DNA from: Trematomus loennbergii
Lineage: Eukaryota > Chordata > Actinopteri > Perciformes > Nototheniidae
Assembly (NCBI GenBank): GCA_012861695.1
Contig: JAAOOA010000002.1
Coordinates: 31,640,873-31,704,872 of the forward strand
Direction: 5' to 3'
DNA: 64,000 nucleotides
Position 1 is the stretch's first letter. Each line of letters starts with the position of its first letter. The notes beneath the pieces were generated by a model. That model worked only from the letters and a program-made list of their open reading frames with translations. It made no database searches and had not been told where the DNA came from. Both the position numbers and the translations under genes were made by a program. Of this stretch, positions 1 to 10,646 are shown piece after piece.

Positions 1-904
1 GGAGCTTCTCGCCGCCATGGCGGCCGCTGAGAAGCGCATCCCGGAGCTCCTCGACCTGATGGCCGGCACGCCGACCTCAACCACCCAGAAGCTTCTCTAT
101 GGCTATCTCACCCTCCATTGGAGCCTCCTGTATGGCCACCGTACGGGCGTGTACGCAAACATGAAAAACAGTGAGGTCTTAGAGGCAGCCATAAGGGGAA
201 CTGCTGAGGGCTACATCATCCATGTGCAGGATCACAAGACGGCCAAGACATATGGCGAAGCACAGCTGGCGCTTACAGTAGAGGAGTTTAGCTGGGTCAT
301 GCGGTGGATGGGGATTAAAGAGGCATTGCTGGGTCCTCAGAATGAATTCTTCCTTTTCACAAGGGGGAATCGGGCCTCCAAGAACCTGAACGCTCACTTG
401 AAGAGGGCATGGGCTGATGCTGGGCTAGAAACAGCCGTCACCTTCACAATCCTGCGCACTGCCCTGGCTGACAATATCAAGCATCACCAAGATCCAGAAA
501 GCCGGTCGATTCTCGCCAGGTTTATGTGTCACGACGTAACCACGGCGGACCGGTTCTACGCGAATGCGCCGGGAATAAAGGAGGCATTGAGAATCCGCTC
601 CATGTTCAGGGCGTCATCAGATGCGGCAGCAGCTGCATCATCATCAGAAGGATGTCTACCGCTGTCAGATGGGGAGACCTCCGAAGAGGGCTGCTATAAC
701 AGTACTGCTTCATCATCTTCACCTGATGGGTCATTGGAGCGGCAGCAGCAGCGGAAGCGGAAGCGGGAGGGAAAGAGGCCAATGAAGTCGGGACCGGGGC
801 TGGTTGACACTCCTGATGATGGGGCAGGGGCCGTGGACTCAACCTGTTTGCCCTGGTGCACCGTAAGAATTAGACGCCTAATTTGGTCCCCTGAATCCCG
901 CTAA
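1..904 (+). CDS. Tyrosine recombinase of satellite-rich YR element, copy 1 (3' part)
   Basis: This is the catalytic half of a tyrosine recombinase; its 5' part lies before the window. Counting from the Met codon at 17, the likely catalytic set is R42 (in LLYGHRTGVY), K74 (in VQDHKTAK), R147 (in FTILRTAL), H172 (in FMCHDVT) and the nucleophile Y181 (in ADRFY). The usual H of the HxxR box is T144 here, which is tolerated in some eukaryotic families. Residues 200-260 are Ser/Glu-rich and end in a basic RKRKREGKR stretch that could be a nuclear signal. The frame is open to the stop at 902-904. Copy 2 (28098-28998) is nearly identical in DNA but frameshifted. Such an enzyme would cut and rejoin the element's ends in the nucleus. 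A Crypton-like assignment is inference; the active-site pattern is seen directly. Confidence 0.72.
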   Translation, partial: ELLAAMAAAEKRIPELLDLMAGTPTSTTQKLLYGYLTLHWSLLYGHRTGVYANMKNSEVLEAAIRGTAEGYIIHVQDHKTAKTYGEAQLALTVEEFSWVMRWMGIKEALLGPQNEFFLFTRGNRASKNLNAHLKRAWADAGLETAVTFTILRTALADNIKHHQDPESRSILARFMCHDVTTADRFYANAPGIKEALRIRSMFRASSDAAAAASSSEGCLPLSDGETSEEGCYNSTASSSSPDGSLERQQQRKRKREGKRPMKSGPGLVDTPDDGAGAVDSTCLPWCTVRIRRLIWSPESR

Positions 905-961
905 ACATTGTGAATATGTATACCGTGTATATAATTATTATTATAATCCTGTGTATACATT

Positions 962-1175
962 TTGTAAATAGTACAATATCTCCAGGGCGCATAACTGCAC
1001 TTTACAAGCCAGGGAAGGTGCCAGAATCCTGGGCATACATTTTGTTAATAGTGCAAGACCTCCAGGGCGCATAACTGCACTTTACAAGCCAGGGAAGGTG
1101 CCAGAATCCTGGGCATACATTTTGTTAATAGTGCAACACCTCAGGGCGCATAACTGCACTTTAAAACGTAGGGTA
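962..1175 (+). repeat. 80-bp tandem unit, about 2.7 copies, 3' of YR gene (copy 1)
   Basis: The units start with CTCCAGGGCGCATAACTGC and recur every 80 bp (about 980, 1060, 1140). The same unit recurs at 3551-3711, after the satellite array, and inverted at 21162-21235 at the left end of copy 2. This marks it as the element's terminal or subterminal repeat. Confidence 0.8.
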
Positions 1176-1313
1176 AAAAATGTAGTAGTACTGTTATAGC
1201 AGCAGTACTGCTACGTGTAAATAGTTAATGTTTTAGGCTGTGTGTACTGTGGTTTTTGTTCCTGCAACGTGTAAATAGTTGATGTTTTAGGCTGTGTGTA
1301 CTGTGGTTTTTGT

Positions 1314-1341
1314 TCAAATAAAAAAAAAAAAAAAAAAAACA
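1314..1341 (+). promoter_or_regulatory. Polyadenylation signal with A-tract downstream of YR ORF
   Basis: AAATAAA runs directly into about 20 A residues, roughly 410 bp after the YR stop codon. The equivalent place in copy 2 (29403-29430) is an AATAAA-rich tract. This is the probable 3' end of the recombinase transcript; use of the signal is inferred. Confidence 0.45.
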
Positions 1342-1374
1342 ATAACCTTGATGGTTACCAGGGGCAGATAAAGT

Positions 1375-1720
1375 GCCACTTTCCATCAGCACCGGGGTGC
1401 TGAACCCTGTGATGAGCGCTCAAGTGTTGGCGGAGGAGGTGTAAGCCAGAGGAGGGTGAACAAAAGTTAAAGTGTTTGAACCTCCAGCCCAGAAGGGGGG
1501 TGGTGGTGCCAATAAGAAGGCCGAATTTGGATGCTGATGGGCGGACATAGAAGCACCATAAAAACCACCCCCTTGTAGAGTCACCAGGGGCACGAGAATA
1601 CCCTCCACAGAAAGGGTGGTGGTGCCGTGAAGAAGGCCGAATATGGATGCTGATGGGCGGACATAGAAGCACCACAAAATCCACCCCCTTTAGGGTCACC
1701 AGGGGCACGAGGTTCTGGTG
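1375..1720 (+). repeat. About 130-bp module, 2 copies, shared with 5' side of element
   Basis: Two copies of a module containing GAAGGCCGAATTTGGATGCT and a run of GGCGGACATAGAAGCACCA are found here. A diverged direct copy lies upstream of the recombinase gene at about 23235-23390, and a close copy at 29600-29790. The minus-strand open frames in this stretch are low-complexity shadows. Confidence 0.65.
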
Positions 1721-1799
1721 GGTGTGAATACCTGTGTTTAGTCCGTGGGGGAGTGCTTAAGTGTGGGGGCCCGGGGACTCATGGTGTGCAAGGTTATGG

Positions 1800-2535
1800 A
1801 GGTCCCACTGTTATGGGGACATGCTGGATGTCTCGAGTCCGTCCTTGGGGGCTCTGTGAGCGGGCAGAGTGAGGTGATTTCCCCCTGGTCTCTCCTGGAG
1901 GTGTAGAGTCCCACTGTTATGGGAACATGCTGGAGGTCTCGAGTCCATCCTTGGGGGCTCTGTGAGCGGGCAGAGTGAGGTGATTTCCCCCTGGTCTCTC
2001 CTGGAGGTGTAGAGTCCCACTGTTATGGGGACATGCTGGAGGTCTCGAGTCCGTCCTTGGGGGCTCTGTGAGCGGGCAGAGTGAGGTGATTTCCCCCTGG
2101 TCTCTCCTGGAGGTGTAGAGTCCCACTGTTATGGGGACATGCTGGAGGTCTCGAGTCCGTCCTTGGGGGCTCTGTGAGCGGGCAGAGTGAGGTGATTTCC
2201 CCCTGGTCTCTCCTGGAGGTGTAGAGTCCCACTGTTATGGGGACATGCTGGAGGTCTCGAGTCCGTCCTTGGGGGCTCTGTGAGCGGGCAGAGTGAGGTG
2301 ATTTCCCCTGGTCTCTCCTGGAGGTGTAGAGTCCCACTGTTATGGGGACATGCTGGAGGTCTCGAGTCCGTCCTTGGGGGCTCTGTGAGCGGGCAGAGTG
2401 AGGTGATTTCCCCTGGTCTCTCCTGGAGGTGGAGAGTCCCACTGTTATGGGGACATGCTGGAGGTCTCGAGTCCGTCCTTGGGGGCTCTGTGAGCGGGCA
2501 GAGCGAGGTGATTTCCCCCTGGTCTCTCCTGGAGG
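1800..2535 (+). repeat. 106-bp minisatellite array, 7 copies (YR element copy 1)
   Basis: Seven near-identical 106-bp units are present, each with CTCCTGGAGGTGTAGAGTCC and GCTGGAGGTCTCGAGTCCGT. Long minus-strand open frames arise only because the unit lacks stops in those frames. The array lies between the 3' modules and the outer terminal units. Confidence 0.9.
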
Positions 2536-3550
2536 TGTGAAATGCACAGAGTCCCACTGTTAGGGAGCCATCCTGGAGGTCTCTAGTCCGTCTTTCGGTG
2601 CTCTGTGAGCGGGCAAAAAGAGGTGATTTTCCCCTGGTCTCTGCTGGAGCTGTGAAATGCACAGAGTCCCACTGTTAGGGAGCCATCCTGGAGGTCTCTA
2701 GTCCGTCCTTGGGGGCTCTGTGAGCGGGCAGAGAGAGGTGATTTTCCCCTGGTCTCTGCTGGAGCTGTGAAATGCACAGAGTCCCACTGTTAGGGAGCCA
2801 TCCTGGAGGTCTCTAGTCCGTCTTTCGGTGCTCTGTGAGTGGGCAGAGAGAGGTGATTTCCCCCTGGTCTCTCCTGGAGGTGTAGAGTCCCACTGTTAGG
2901 GAGTGCTGCTGGAGGTCTCTAGTCCGTCCTTGGGGGCTCTGTGAGCGGGCAGAGATAGGTGATTTTCCCGGTCTCCGCCCTGGAGGTGTGAAATAACCAG
3001 AGTCCCACTGTTAGGGAGTGCTGCTGGAGGTCTCTAGTCCGTCCTTGGGGCTCTGTGAGGGCAGAGATAGGTGATTTCCCCGGTCTCCGCCCTGGAGGTG
3101 TGAAATAACAGAGTCCCACTGTTAGGGGACATGCTGGAGGTCTCTAGTCCGTCCTTGGGGGCTCTGTGAGGGGGCAGAGAGAGGTGATTTCACCCTGGTC
3201 TCTCCTGGAGGTGTAGAGTCCCACTGTTAGGGACTGCTGCTGGAGGTCTCTAGTCCGTCCTTGGGGGCTCTGTGAGCGGGCAGAGAGAGGTGATTTCCCG
3301 GTCTCCGCCCTGGAGGTGTGAAATAACAGAGTCCCACTGTTAGGGGAACATGCTGGAGGTCTCTAGTCCGTCCTTGGGGGCTCTGTGAGGGGGCAGAGAG
3401 AGGTGATTTCACCCTGGTCTCTCCTGGAGGTGTAGAGTCCCACTGTTAGGGACTGCTGCTGGAGGTCTCTAGTCCGTCCTTGGGGGCTCTGTGAGCGGGC
3501 AGAGAGAGGTGATTTCCCCCTGGTCTCTCCTGGAGGTGTGAAATAAACAG
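2536..3550 (+). repeat. Diverged 105-118-bp minisatellite units (YR element copy 1)
   Basis: About nine variants of the preceding repeat follow, now reading CTGTGAAATGCACAGAG or GTGTGAAATAACAGAG at the unit junction. Unit length and sequence drift step by step. This resembles the copy 2 array at 29880-30830, not the homogeneous block next to it. Confidence 0.85.
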
Positions 3551-3711
3551 AGTGCTACATTTTGTAAATAGTGCAATATCTCCAGGGCGCATAACTGCAC
3601 TTTACAAGCCAGGGAAGGGGCCAGAATCCTGGGTATACATTTTGTAAATAGTGCAATATCTCCAAGGCGCATAACTGCACTTTACAAGCCAGGGAAGATG
3701 CCTGAATCCTG
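3551..3711 (+). repeat. Outer terminal 80-bp units: right end of YR element
   Basis: Two more 80-bp units end in CCAGGGAAGATGCCTGAATC. The reverse complement of this end (GATTCAGGCATCTTCCCTGG) opens the left end of copy 2 at about 21165. The pair therefore looks like a true inverted terminus, seen at opposite ends of the two copies. Confidence 0.6.
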
Positions 3712-3928
3712 GGGTAAACATTGTTTAATTGTTTAAGTGTTTTTAAATGTATGGAACAGTGTTTTGTCTCTTTCAAAACTCTCCCGTCATTGGCCGGATA
3801 CATGGGGACGATTTTATATTCACTATGACCGTTACTATTCCAGTGAGACGAAGTACGTCCGGTGACGGGAGTGATCCCATGTTAATTTTGTCCAAAAACC
3901 AGAGCATTCCCTTATCCAGCACCAGTCA
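3712..3928. other. Unassigned sequence between YR element and LINE tail
   Basis: I see no coding sequence or repeat match inside the window for this stretch. It could be the host of the copy 1 insertion. Confidence 0.3.
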
Positions 3929-4195
3929 CTTTTCTGCCCATCTCCGCTGCTACTACACTGAAACTGTACTTTGAACACTTTAAATATATTTTTGACATTT
4001 TAAACTGTATACCCCGGTTATCTAGGCTCTTTGTTTTGTTTAAATGTATACCCCGTTTATCTAGGCCCTTTTTGTTTTGTTTTATGTATACATGTCACAC
4101 TGTAGGACTGCGGGAAACGATATTTCGAGATTTCTGGATGTATAGCACATCTAGAATTTTTGACAATAAAGCTGACTTTGACTTTGACTTTGAGT
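3929..4195 (+). mobile_element. LINE 3' tail (Rex/L2-like), 5'-truncated
   Basis: This is a 3' UTR ending in AATAAAGCTGACTTTGACTT with tandem GACTTT repeats, as non-LTR elements end. The same tail is at 31341-31570, and its upstream part (CACTTTTCTGCCCATCTCCG) is at 15340-15376. The tail abuts OlfC flanking DNA at 4196. Confidence 0.7.
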
Positions 4196-5242
4196 ATTCC
4201 CAAACTTCTTTGTTTCTCCGCTACAGTCTCTTCTTAATTCGACACACCTCTCTCTTAATATAGTTATTTGCTTCCTATCACACTTTTGGGAACATTAAAA
4301 ACAACTGGAGAAACCAGGCTAAATAAGGAACAAATAAGCAGCCATGCAGGACCTCCGGCAAGGGCAGATTGTAGTGTACATACTGACCCCAAGGCCATTA
4401 AATATTTGGTTTAACCAATCACAACGGAAAACAATTGCATAGGTGAAGACTACGGACGGCTCGTGTGAAATTTGTTTCGAGATTGACTAATAATGTGATT
4501 AATTATTAAATTCATTTAAACAATAGTATTAAAAGGTTTCTGTCGTAGTTCTTTATTTATCTACAGAGATCTATAGACTGGAACAATTCCAGGTTACTTT
4601 TGAGAATATACATTAAAGGATGATACAAAATGTACTTAATGAAATTCCATTTGAACAATTGCATTTTATTTTAATTGTTGCCTTTTAAGACTCAGATGAT
4701 TCAGAAATATCAGATTTATTTCAGACAAAACAAACCCAAACCTACCACCTACGGGTGGCTACATAATATTGTAAAGCTAATGTGCATGTTATAATGGTGC
4801 GTATGCTTAAGTGTCCCAAAAGATGCAATCGATGAAAATTGTTATATTTTAAATATAATAATAAGAATATTCAAAACACATTTTAAGAACTTGTTGAAGG
4901 ATTTGTGGACTATGGGATGTTGTATTTTCCTCTTTGGCAATAATGTTATAGCAATTCAGCCAGCTTTTCTTACGATAATGCAGTATTTCATATTTTTGTG
5001 GAACTGTTTATCAAGTACCACACACGGTCTGAATGTTGACTTTATTTATTCACTTTATTTTATATTTTCAGCAACTGAACAAAATGTATTGTAAAATAGG
5101 GTATTATTAGTAAATTCACAAAATGACATTAAAATTAGTAAAATATTGAGCATAAAAGAAACTCCAATATGAATATTTAAATCAACAAGGAAAGCATATT
5201 TGAATGTGCACAGTATAAGCTTTATAAAGCCATCTACATTTT
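4196..5242. other. OlfC A downstream flank
   Basis: This is non-coding DNA that aligns with 33680-34046 plus 39514-40115 (unit B) and with 56460-57421 (unit C). It marks the tandem duplication unit. Positions 4541-4573 carry a 33-bp segment absent from B and C. That segment matches, inverted, the inner arm of the long-inverted-repeat element at 59632-59664. Confidence 0.6.
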
Positions 5243-6144
5243 TTACAAACCCCTGCTCATTAATTGTTTCTTGGTGTTTTTCTCTGGCTTAAATAAAATA
5301 ATAAAACATTTTGGAGCGAATATACACGTAATTAGCCCAAAACTGGAGGCCAGAATGGCAAATATCTCCACAGCCACAGTATATTTCCCAGGAGAGCTGA
5401 CATATGCTGGGATAAATGTGATCCAGACTGCACAGAATATCAACATGCTGAATGTGATAAGCTTGGCTTCATTAAAGTTATTAGGTAGTTTCCGAGCTAG
5501 GACAGCTAACACAAAGCAAAAGACAGCCAGTAAGCCTATATACCCAAGTACAGCCCAGAACCCCAAAGCTGATCCTAATGCGCACTCCAGGATGATTCTC
5601 TCCTTGTATGTCGTGAGGTTTTTAATTGGAAAGGGGGGACTAAGAACTAACCAAATAGTACATATCAAAACTTGAATAAACGTGAAAGATACTACAGTCA
5701 ATCTTTGCTGTGAAGGCCCAAACCATTTCATCAAATTACTACCTGGTAGTGTAGCTCTGAAGGCCGTCAGAACTACTATAGTTTTTCCAAGAACACAAGA
5801 CATGCAGAGGACGAATGTGATCCCAAATGCTGTGTGGCGCAGCATGCAGGACCATTCCGAGGGTGCTCCAATGAACGTTAATGAACATAAGAAACATAGA
5901 GTCAGGGAGAAGAGCAGCAAGAAGCTCAGGTCAGAGTTGTTGGCCCTGACAATTGGTGAGCTCCTGTGACGATAGAACACAGCCGCTGTTATAATGGTGA
6001 GACAGGCACCACCGATTGAAAAAGCAGCCAAGACGATTCCAAGGGGCTCGTTGAAGGAAAGAAACTCTACAGGTTTGGGAAGACACGTATCTCTCTCTGC
6101 ATTAGGCCAGAATTCCTTGGGGCAAGGGAAACAATCAAAGGAAT
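5243..6144 (-). CDS. OlfC A exon 6: seven-transmembrane domain
   Basis: This exon is about 300 codons and fully open. It starts after an acceptor at 6145-6146 and finishes the NATDS codon shared with exon 5. It begins with [15 protein letters not shown] (the end of the cysteine-rich linker), then seven hydrophobic segments. These include the TM3-side stretch [12 protein letters not shown] and the family end motif [15 protein letters not shown] before the stop. The motif identifies the V2R/CaSR-type class. It is about 97% identical in protein to the B and C copies by eye. The plus-strand open frames here are antisense shadows. Confidence 0.92.
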
Positions 6145-6222
6145 CTGAAAAAAAAGGAAAAGAGCTTTAAGCAGTTAGAATTTATATTTTATGTTGTAAA
6201 CATACATTAGAAAAACAAATAC

Positions 6223-6346
6223 CTGTAGCATTGCTAATCTCTCCCTCGGGACACGGTGTACAGTCATAACAGCAGATGGGTTTTCCTTTCTGAAGCACTT
6301 TACGAGTTCCTGAAGGACAGCTGTCAGTGCACACTGACACAGGCAC
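6223..6346 (-). CDS. OlfC A exon 5: cysteine-rich linker, 124 bp
   Basis: This exon encodes [20 protein letters not shown] then [20 protein letters not shown]. Its length of 124 bp is the canonical size of the V2R exon 5. The acceptor is at 6347-6348 and the donor GT at 6221-6222. It is intact and nearly identical to 41095-41218 and 61685-61808. Confidence 0.9.
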
Positions 6347-6797
6347 CTGTCACATATATACAAATTAACTCACATGACAGGTGTGCTCTGAAGCTAAAAT
6401 GATAAAAGGATAGATTCATGTTTTTTTCTTCACAATGTTTTTCTTTGTGTCTTTTACATTTCTGTTTAGTTAAAAAAAAAAAAAAAGTAAATAAACATGT
6501 ATTTTAAACAATAAAACGTAAAAGTCATGTTAAAAATACTCTCTCATTATTCGTAACAATAGCCGCGTTCACACCAAGTACTTTCCTGTACTTAGTTCCG
6601 GCACTAAGAGCCCCGGCGCTTTTAACCCCAGGGCACTTAGTACAGATCGCGTTCACACCGGAGTACTTTTCCCTGAGGGAAGATTACGCAAATGAGCCGC
6701 TGACGTCACTTCTTCTTCTTCTGCGTTGGCTTTACTGGCAGGCCACAAACCACTTCACGGCGAGTACAGTAGGTGGCGGTAAGCACCTTAAAGTTGT

Positions 6798-7142
6798 TTG
6801 CAATCCGCTACAAAACAAGAGAAGAAGAAGAAAAAGAAAAACTTCCCGCGTATACTGTCTGTTGTTTACCTTCCGACCTCAGACATGATGGAGATGGAGT
6901 CGACTGAAGTTGTGCTGTTTGTGCTCATGTTATACAGCTTTGTCTCTTCGTTAATGCGGCCAGAGACTGAGCCTATTAGGCGTCCGACAAAAATCCGGAG
7001 CCGCCACACGTCGAATGCTATAATCGCAAAGTTTCTTCAGCATCAAAGGCAGTTCAAAAGCTGTAGGAAAAGGATTGGCCGACGGAAAGCACACATGATT
7101 GCCATGTTTCACCGTAGGATGGCTGATACAGGATCTGTTTAA
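6798..7142 (+). CDS. Unrecognised 114-aa ORF inside TIR transposon
   Basis: I do not recognise this protein. It opens with a Lys run, has one hydrophobic stretch (EVVLFVLMLYSFVSSLM) and then a basic C-terminal half rich in Arg, Lys and His. It lies near the left terminus of the element and could be the first exon of a degenerate transposase. Poly-purine DNA supplies the Lys run, so the start is uncertain. Confidence 0.3.
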   Translation: MQSATKQEKKKKKKNFPRILSVVYLPTSDMMEMESTEVVLFVLMLYSFVSSLMRPETEPIRRPTKIRSRHTSNAIIAKFLQHQRQFKSCRKRIGRRKAHMIAMFHRRMADTGSV

Positions 7143-8285
7143 TCGCCATGTCGGTTTATGTCAGTGGTACATGTCAGTAAACATTGTCAATATAAAATAA
7201 AGTGTCAGTTGTACTATATAATAACAGTAATAACAATATAAAATAAACTGTCCCAGGTGTAGGGAGTCTCAGCAGCAAACCCACCTTAATGATATATATA
7301 TATCTTCCTGAGACCCACTGCATCCGTCTGCCATAAACACTATGCAAACATACATGTTAGTTTTGGCCCATAGTGGACTCCATGTTGTGTTGTGTGAAAT
7401 GGGGGGGAATTAAAAGTTTAGGTCAAATAATATTTAAAATTATATAAATTATCATATTTGTGTATGTGCCGCTGCCATTCCCCCACAAGGTTGCAACATT
7501 GATGATAAATAAATGACAAATAAAGCTTTGCCAGTTTATAACCGATGAAACATGATGGTATCAGAATAATCACTTACATGTGATGTATAGGATGCTACAC
7601 AGGTCACAAAAGATAAAGTGTCAGGAGAAATAAGCTTAATCGCCATGTCGGTTTTCTTTATTGCACTCTCAAGACATAACATTAAATAGAACAATTTTAA
7701 ATGTAAATAAAGTGTCAGTTGTACATGTCAGTAAACATTATATAAAATAAAGTCATAACAGTAATAACAATATAAAATAAACTGTCCCACTGGTGTCCCA
7801 GTGTCAGGCACAATGCAACTATCTAGGCACATAAAGATCTTTAAAAGATACTTGCAGTTAATATTTTGTAATGTTGCATTTATGCAGTGGATTTAACAGC
7901 TGACATTTTTGAGCACTCAAAAACTGGTCCATCAATCTCATGAACACATTGTGTTTTCTTTTCCACAATTTAAAAATAAGTGTTGTTTCCCCAAATGTTA
8001 CTTTTCAAAGAGGTGCTCTAAGCATCCACTTTGTCTGCATGCTCATAAGTGCTAACACTACAAACCAGCCCTGTGCACTAGGCCTGTTAAGTGTGTTTAT
8101 TCACATTTTACTGAGAATTTGCTGCATTTAGACATTTGATGTCTGAATGTGTGTATGAGATGGGCCATTTCAGCTCCCAGTACTCCTAACAAACCTTTGA
8201 TGATTTTATCCAGAGGCAATGTTAGAACAAAACACGACTGACCTAAACCTGACCCCATTTTCAACTCTGCTTCCAGGCATGTGCT

Positions 8286-8710
8286 TTATTTGCCCGGTAA
8301 TAATGATGAATAATACTTAATAGACACATTAAGTGTAAGTGTAAGTGTAATATTCTCAGCAGCATACACACCGTAGTGCAAAGTTGTGTGTCGTGTGTCA
8401 GTATTTACAAAAACTATACCAAATAAACAGTTATTAAATGCAGTTTGTCGCTCATCCTGCCGCTCCTGGCGCTGCGCCGACGCTTCCTCATGGCGCAGCG
8501 CCCACACTTCATCCTGGTGCTCCTGGCGCTCCATCTGCTGCTTGAACACTTCTGCCTGGCGCTCCATCGAGGCGAGCATCTTGTCCTCCGTTTCCTGGGC
8601 CTTGGTGAACAGCACCATCTGATCTCCACGCAGCGACTCATTCACCACGGCACGCCGGTCCTCCAACGCCTGGGCGGTGTCAAAGAAATTCGCATCCCGT
8701 GTCCGCTTTC
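8286..8710 (-). CDS. Coiled-coil exon of a transposon-borne DNA-binding protein (partial)
   Basis: This is a final exon beginning after an AG acceptor at 8711-8712 with GKRTRDANFFDTAQALEDRR, then a long Glu/Arg/Gln-rich helix with repeated MERQ and HEEASAQRQERQDER motifs. This is the layout of the C-terminal coiled coil in the Myb/SANT-like accessory proteins of Harbinger-type transposons. No Myb domain is visible nearby, so the exon is orphaned. After about codon 95 the frame runs into non-coding-looking sequence. Confidence 0.45.
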
Positions 8711-10098
8711 CTAAGGGGGAAAATAAGCAAGATACAAGATCTGTTTAGTCGCCATGTAGTTTTACAACATACTAGGAATGTATTTTCACAAATAGAATTA
8801 AGGTTTCACAAATCTGAAACTGTGTTCTAAAGAATCTTTTGACTCTCTGGGATAATCCAGTCCAGATTTGATGAGTCTAGGTATAGTGGTTTTAGATCAG
8901 GACCTGGTCTAAAGTGGTCTACATGTAAAAAAAGCACTGAAATCTCCCTTTTTTGTATTTTCACAAATAGAATTAAGGTTTCACAAATCTGAAACTGTGT
9001 TATAAATAATGTTTGGCCTCTCTGGGATAATCCAGTCCAAATAAATCGGCTATGCAGCGATTTAAGAGGTTCAAACACGGAGGATTGTTCCTTTTTGAAG
9101 AGTGCTTCATGTATGCTTGAACTTTGTTTAATGTTGTTAAAGTTTTTCTTACCGGAAGTCATGTGACCTCTAGCTCTAGTTTTCACGCTGTTTCATAATT
9201 GTACCAAGAAGGAAATAAACATAAACATGATGCGTAACGTTCTTTCAAGACAAAGTTACAGTGTGTGTACCTTTGCGAAGCAAATTACAGAAACACTGCA
9301 CAGTTATTCACAAGTCAAAACGTTTTCATAGCGGCCGAGAATATCTAGCTAGCTAGATGTAGCTAGCTCGGGGCCGGTGTTAGCCTATTCAGCCTAGCAT
9401 GGCTAGCTTGATCTACTGAGCAAATAAAAGTACATCTGAGACCATTATTGTGCAGATTAAAACCCCAGTGCATGTAGCTGATTTTACCTTCGTCGTGGTA
9501 GTCATCGTTGGCCACTGAATCCGCCGTTTGTAGTCCTGCCCGAGTTTCTTTATTTTTAGCCGGTGTGTGCCGTGGGGCTGTGCACATTCCCAGGTCGAGT
9601 GAAAGCTACTGAACTGGCTTCAGTAGCATTCCCTGGGTCGCGTCCTAGGCGTAGATCTCCAGAAGCGCCGACACCTCCTCATCATTTCTTGATGCTTGCC
9701 ATAACTGCTTTCAAAAATAAACCCAACGCTCCGTTTTTGTAGCGAGGAAAAACAATGGCGTCTCCACACAACATTTTCACAGTTGTACGGGCGTGGTTTG
9801 CAATTCGCCCAGCCAATCAGCACTGGGCACTTTTGGGGCACTTTTCACCGACAGAAAAGTACGTTCTCCCAGCGGGCTCTAAAAATGGGGGTAAAAGTAC
9901 CCGAGATTAAGTACGATTTTTGGTGTGAACGCGACATAAGGGGTACTCACGGAACTAAAACGCGAAAAGTACGGTGAAAGTACTCCGGTGTGAACGCGGC
10001 TATTGGAATTCTAATGAGGTACCGAGGTATGAGACATCATACCCTTTGAGATGATATGAAAATGTAGCATATTAAACTATTGCTTTGGGGCTCCTCAC

Positions 10099-10320
10099 CT
10101 GTGTGCCACCCTCCACCCAGGTGAGGTTCCTGTTGATAAGGAACTCCTGGCCCACCGGCAGTGATGAATCGTATCGCCCCACAGTCACCAACTCAATGCT
10201 GCCACTCTCATTTCTTTGCCAGTTTACCAGCTCATATGTGGCCACAGGATCCCCGTTCGTATCAAATGACACATCATAACCATTTTGGGAAAAATTCACT
10301 TTTTTCAGCTGATTAAGAAC
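10099..10320 (-). CDS. OlfC A exon 4
   Basis: 222 bp, open. It starts [20 protein letters not shown] and ends TWVEGGTQ at a GTGAGG donor (10097-10098). It encodes the last part of the ligand-binding domain before the cysteine-rich linker; phases 0/0. Confidence 0.9.
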
Positions 10321-10440
10321 CTAGGGATGAAGTAAAGGAAGACAGTGAAGGGGATAAAATAAATAATTTAAAAGTAAAATGAGCATTCATTTGATAACAT
10401 AGACGTGCAGCTTAAAAAGAACATAATTATTTTTACTGAC

Positions 10441-10646
10441 CTCTTTGGCCTCTAGCTTAGTGAACTTATCACACTGTGTAGTAGAATCAGTTTGCTGACA
10501 CACTGCGTTATGAATGGCATGCGCTATTGCATAGACAGCCTTGTACACCATGTTAGTGACTCGAAGTTGAGATGTGTCAGTGTATGAGCTCTGGAGCTTC
10601 TTTATATCTTCAGTTCCATCACACACACTCCTGTCCGTGGCTTCAC
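10441..10646 (-). CDS. OlfC A exon 3b
   Basis: 206 bp. It reads [20 protein letters not shown] through [16 protein letters not shown], a V2R hallmark, to KLEAKE|gtcagt. It joins exon 3a in phase 1 (an AGT Ser codon is split). In most V2R genes this sequence is the 3' end of one long exon 3. Confidence 0.85.

Larger units (their letters stand above)
6567..10003. mobile_element. 3.4-kb TIR DNA transposon (Harbinger/ISL2EU-like) in OlfC A intron 5
   Basis: The ends are AGCCGCGTTCACACC and its complement GGTGTGAACGCGGCT, with subterminal repeats of the same motif at 6650 and 9921. Paralogues B and C lack it: their intact site reads GTAAAATTGGAATTC or GTAACATTGGAATTC, while here the flanks are GTAACAAT and ATTGGAATTC. 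That fits a 2-3 bp target duplication. It has two ORF remnants (6798-7142 plus, 8286-8710 minus) and no recognisable catalytic transposase, so it is probably non-autonomous. The superfamily is inferred from ends and accessory ORF only. Confidence 0.7.

Noticed and set aside
1811..3672. Long minus-strand frames with repeated PLTEPPRTDSRPPAC-like sequence
   Set aside because: They arise from stop-free frames of the 106-118-bp minisatellite, with no start, domain or codon pattern of a gene.
1..3711. Copy 1 as an assembly duplicate of 28098-31065
   Set aside because: Gene parts are near-identical, but arrays, right ends and flanks differ and copy 1 lacks the frameshift at 28410, so they look like two real copies; read support would settle it.
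5271..5969. Open frames of 134 and 95 codons on the plus strand across OlfC exon 6, repeated at 40144 and 60734
   Set aside because: They are antisense to the conserved receptor exon, and their conservation follows from it.
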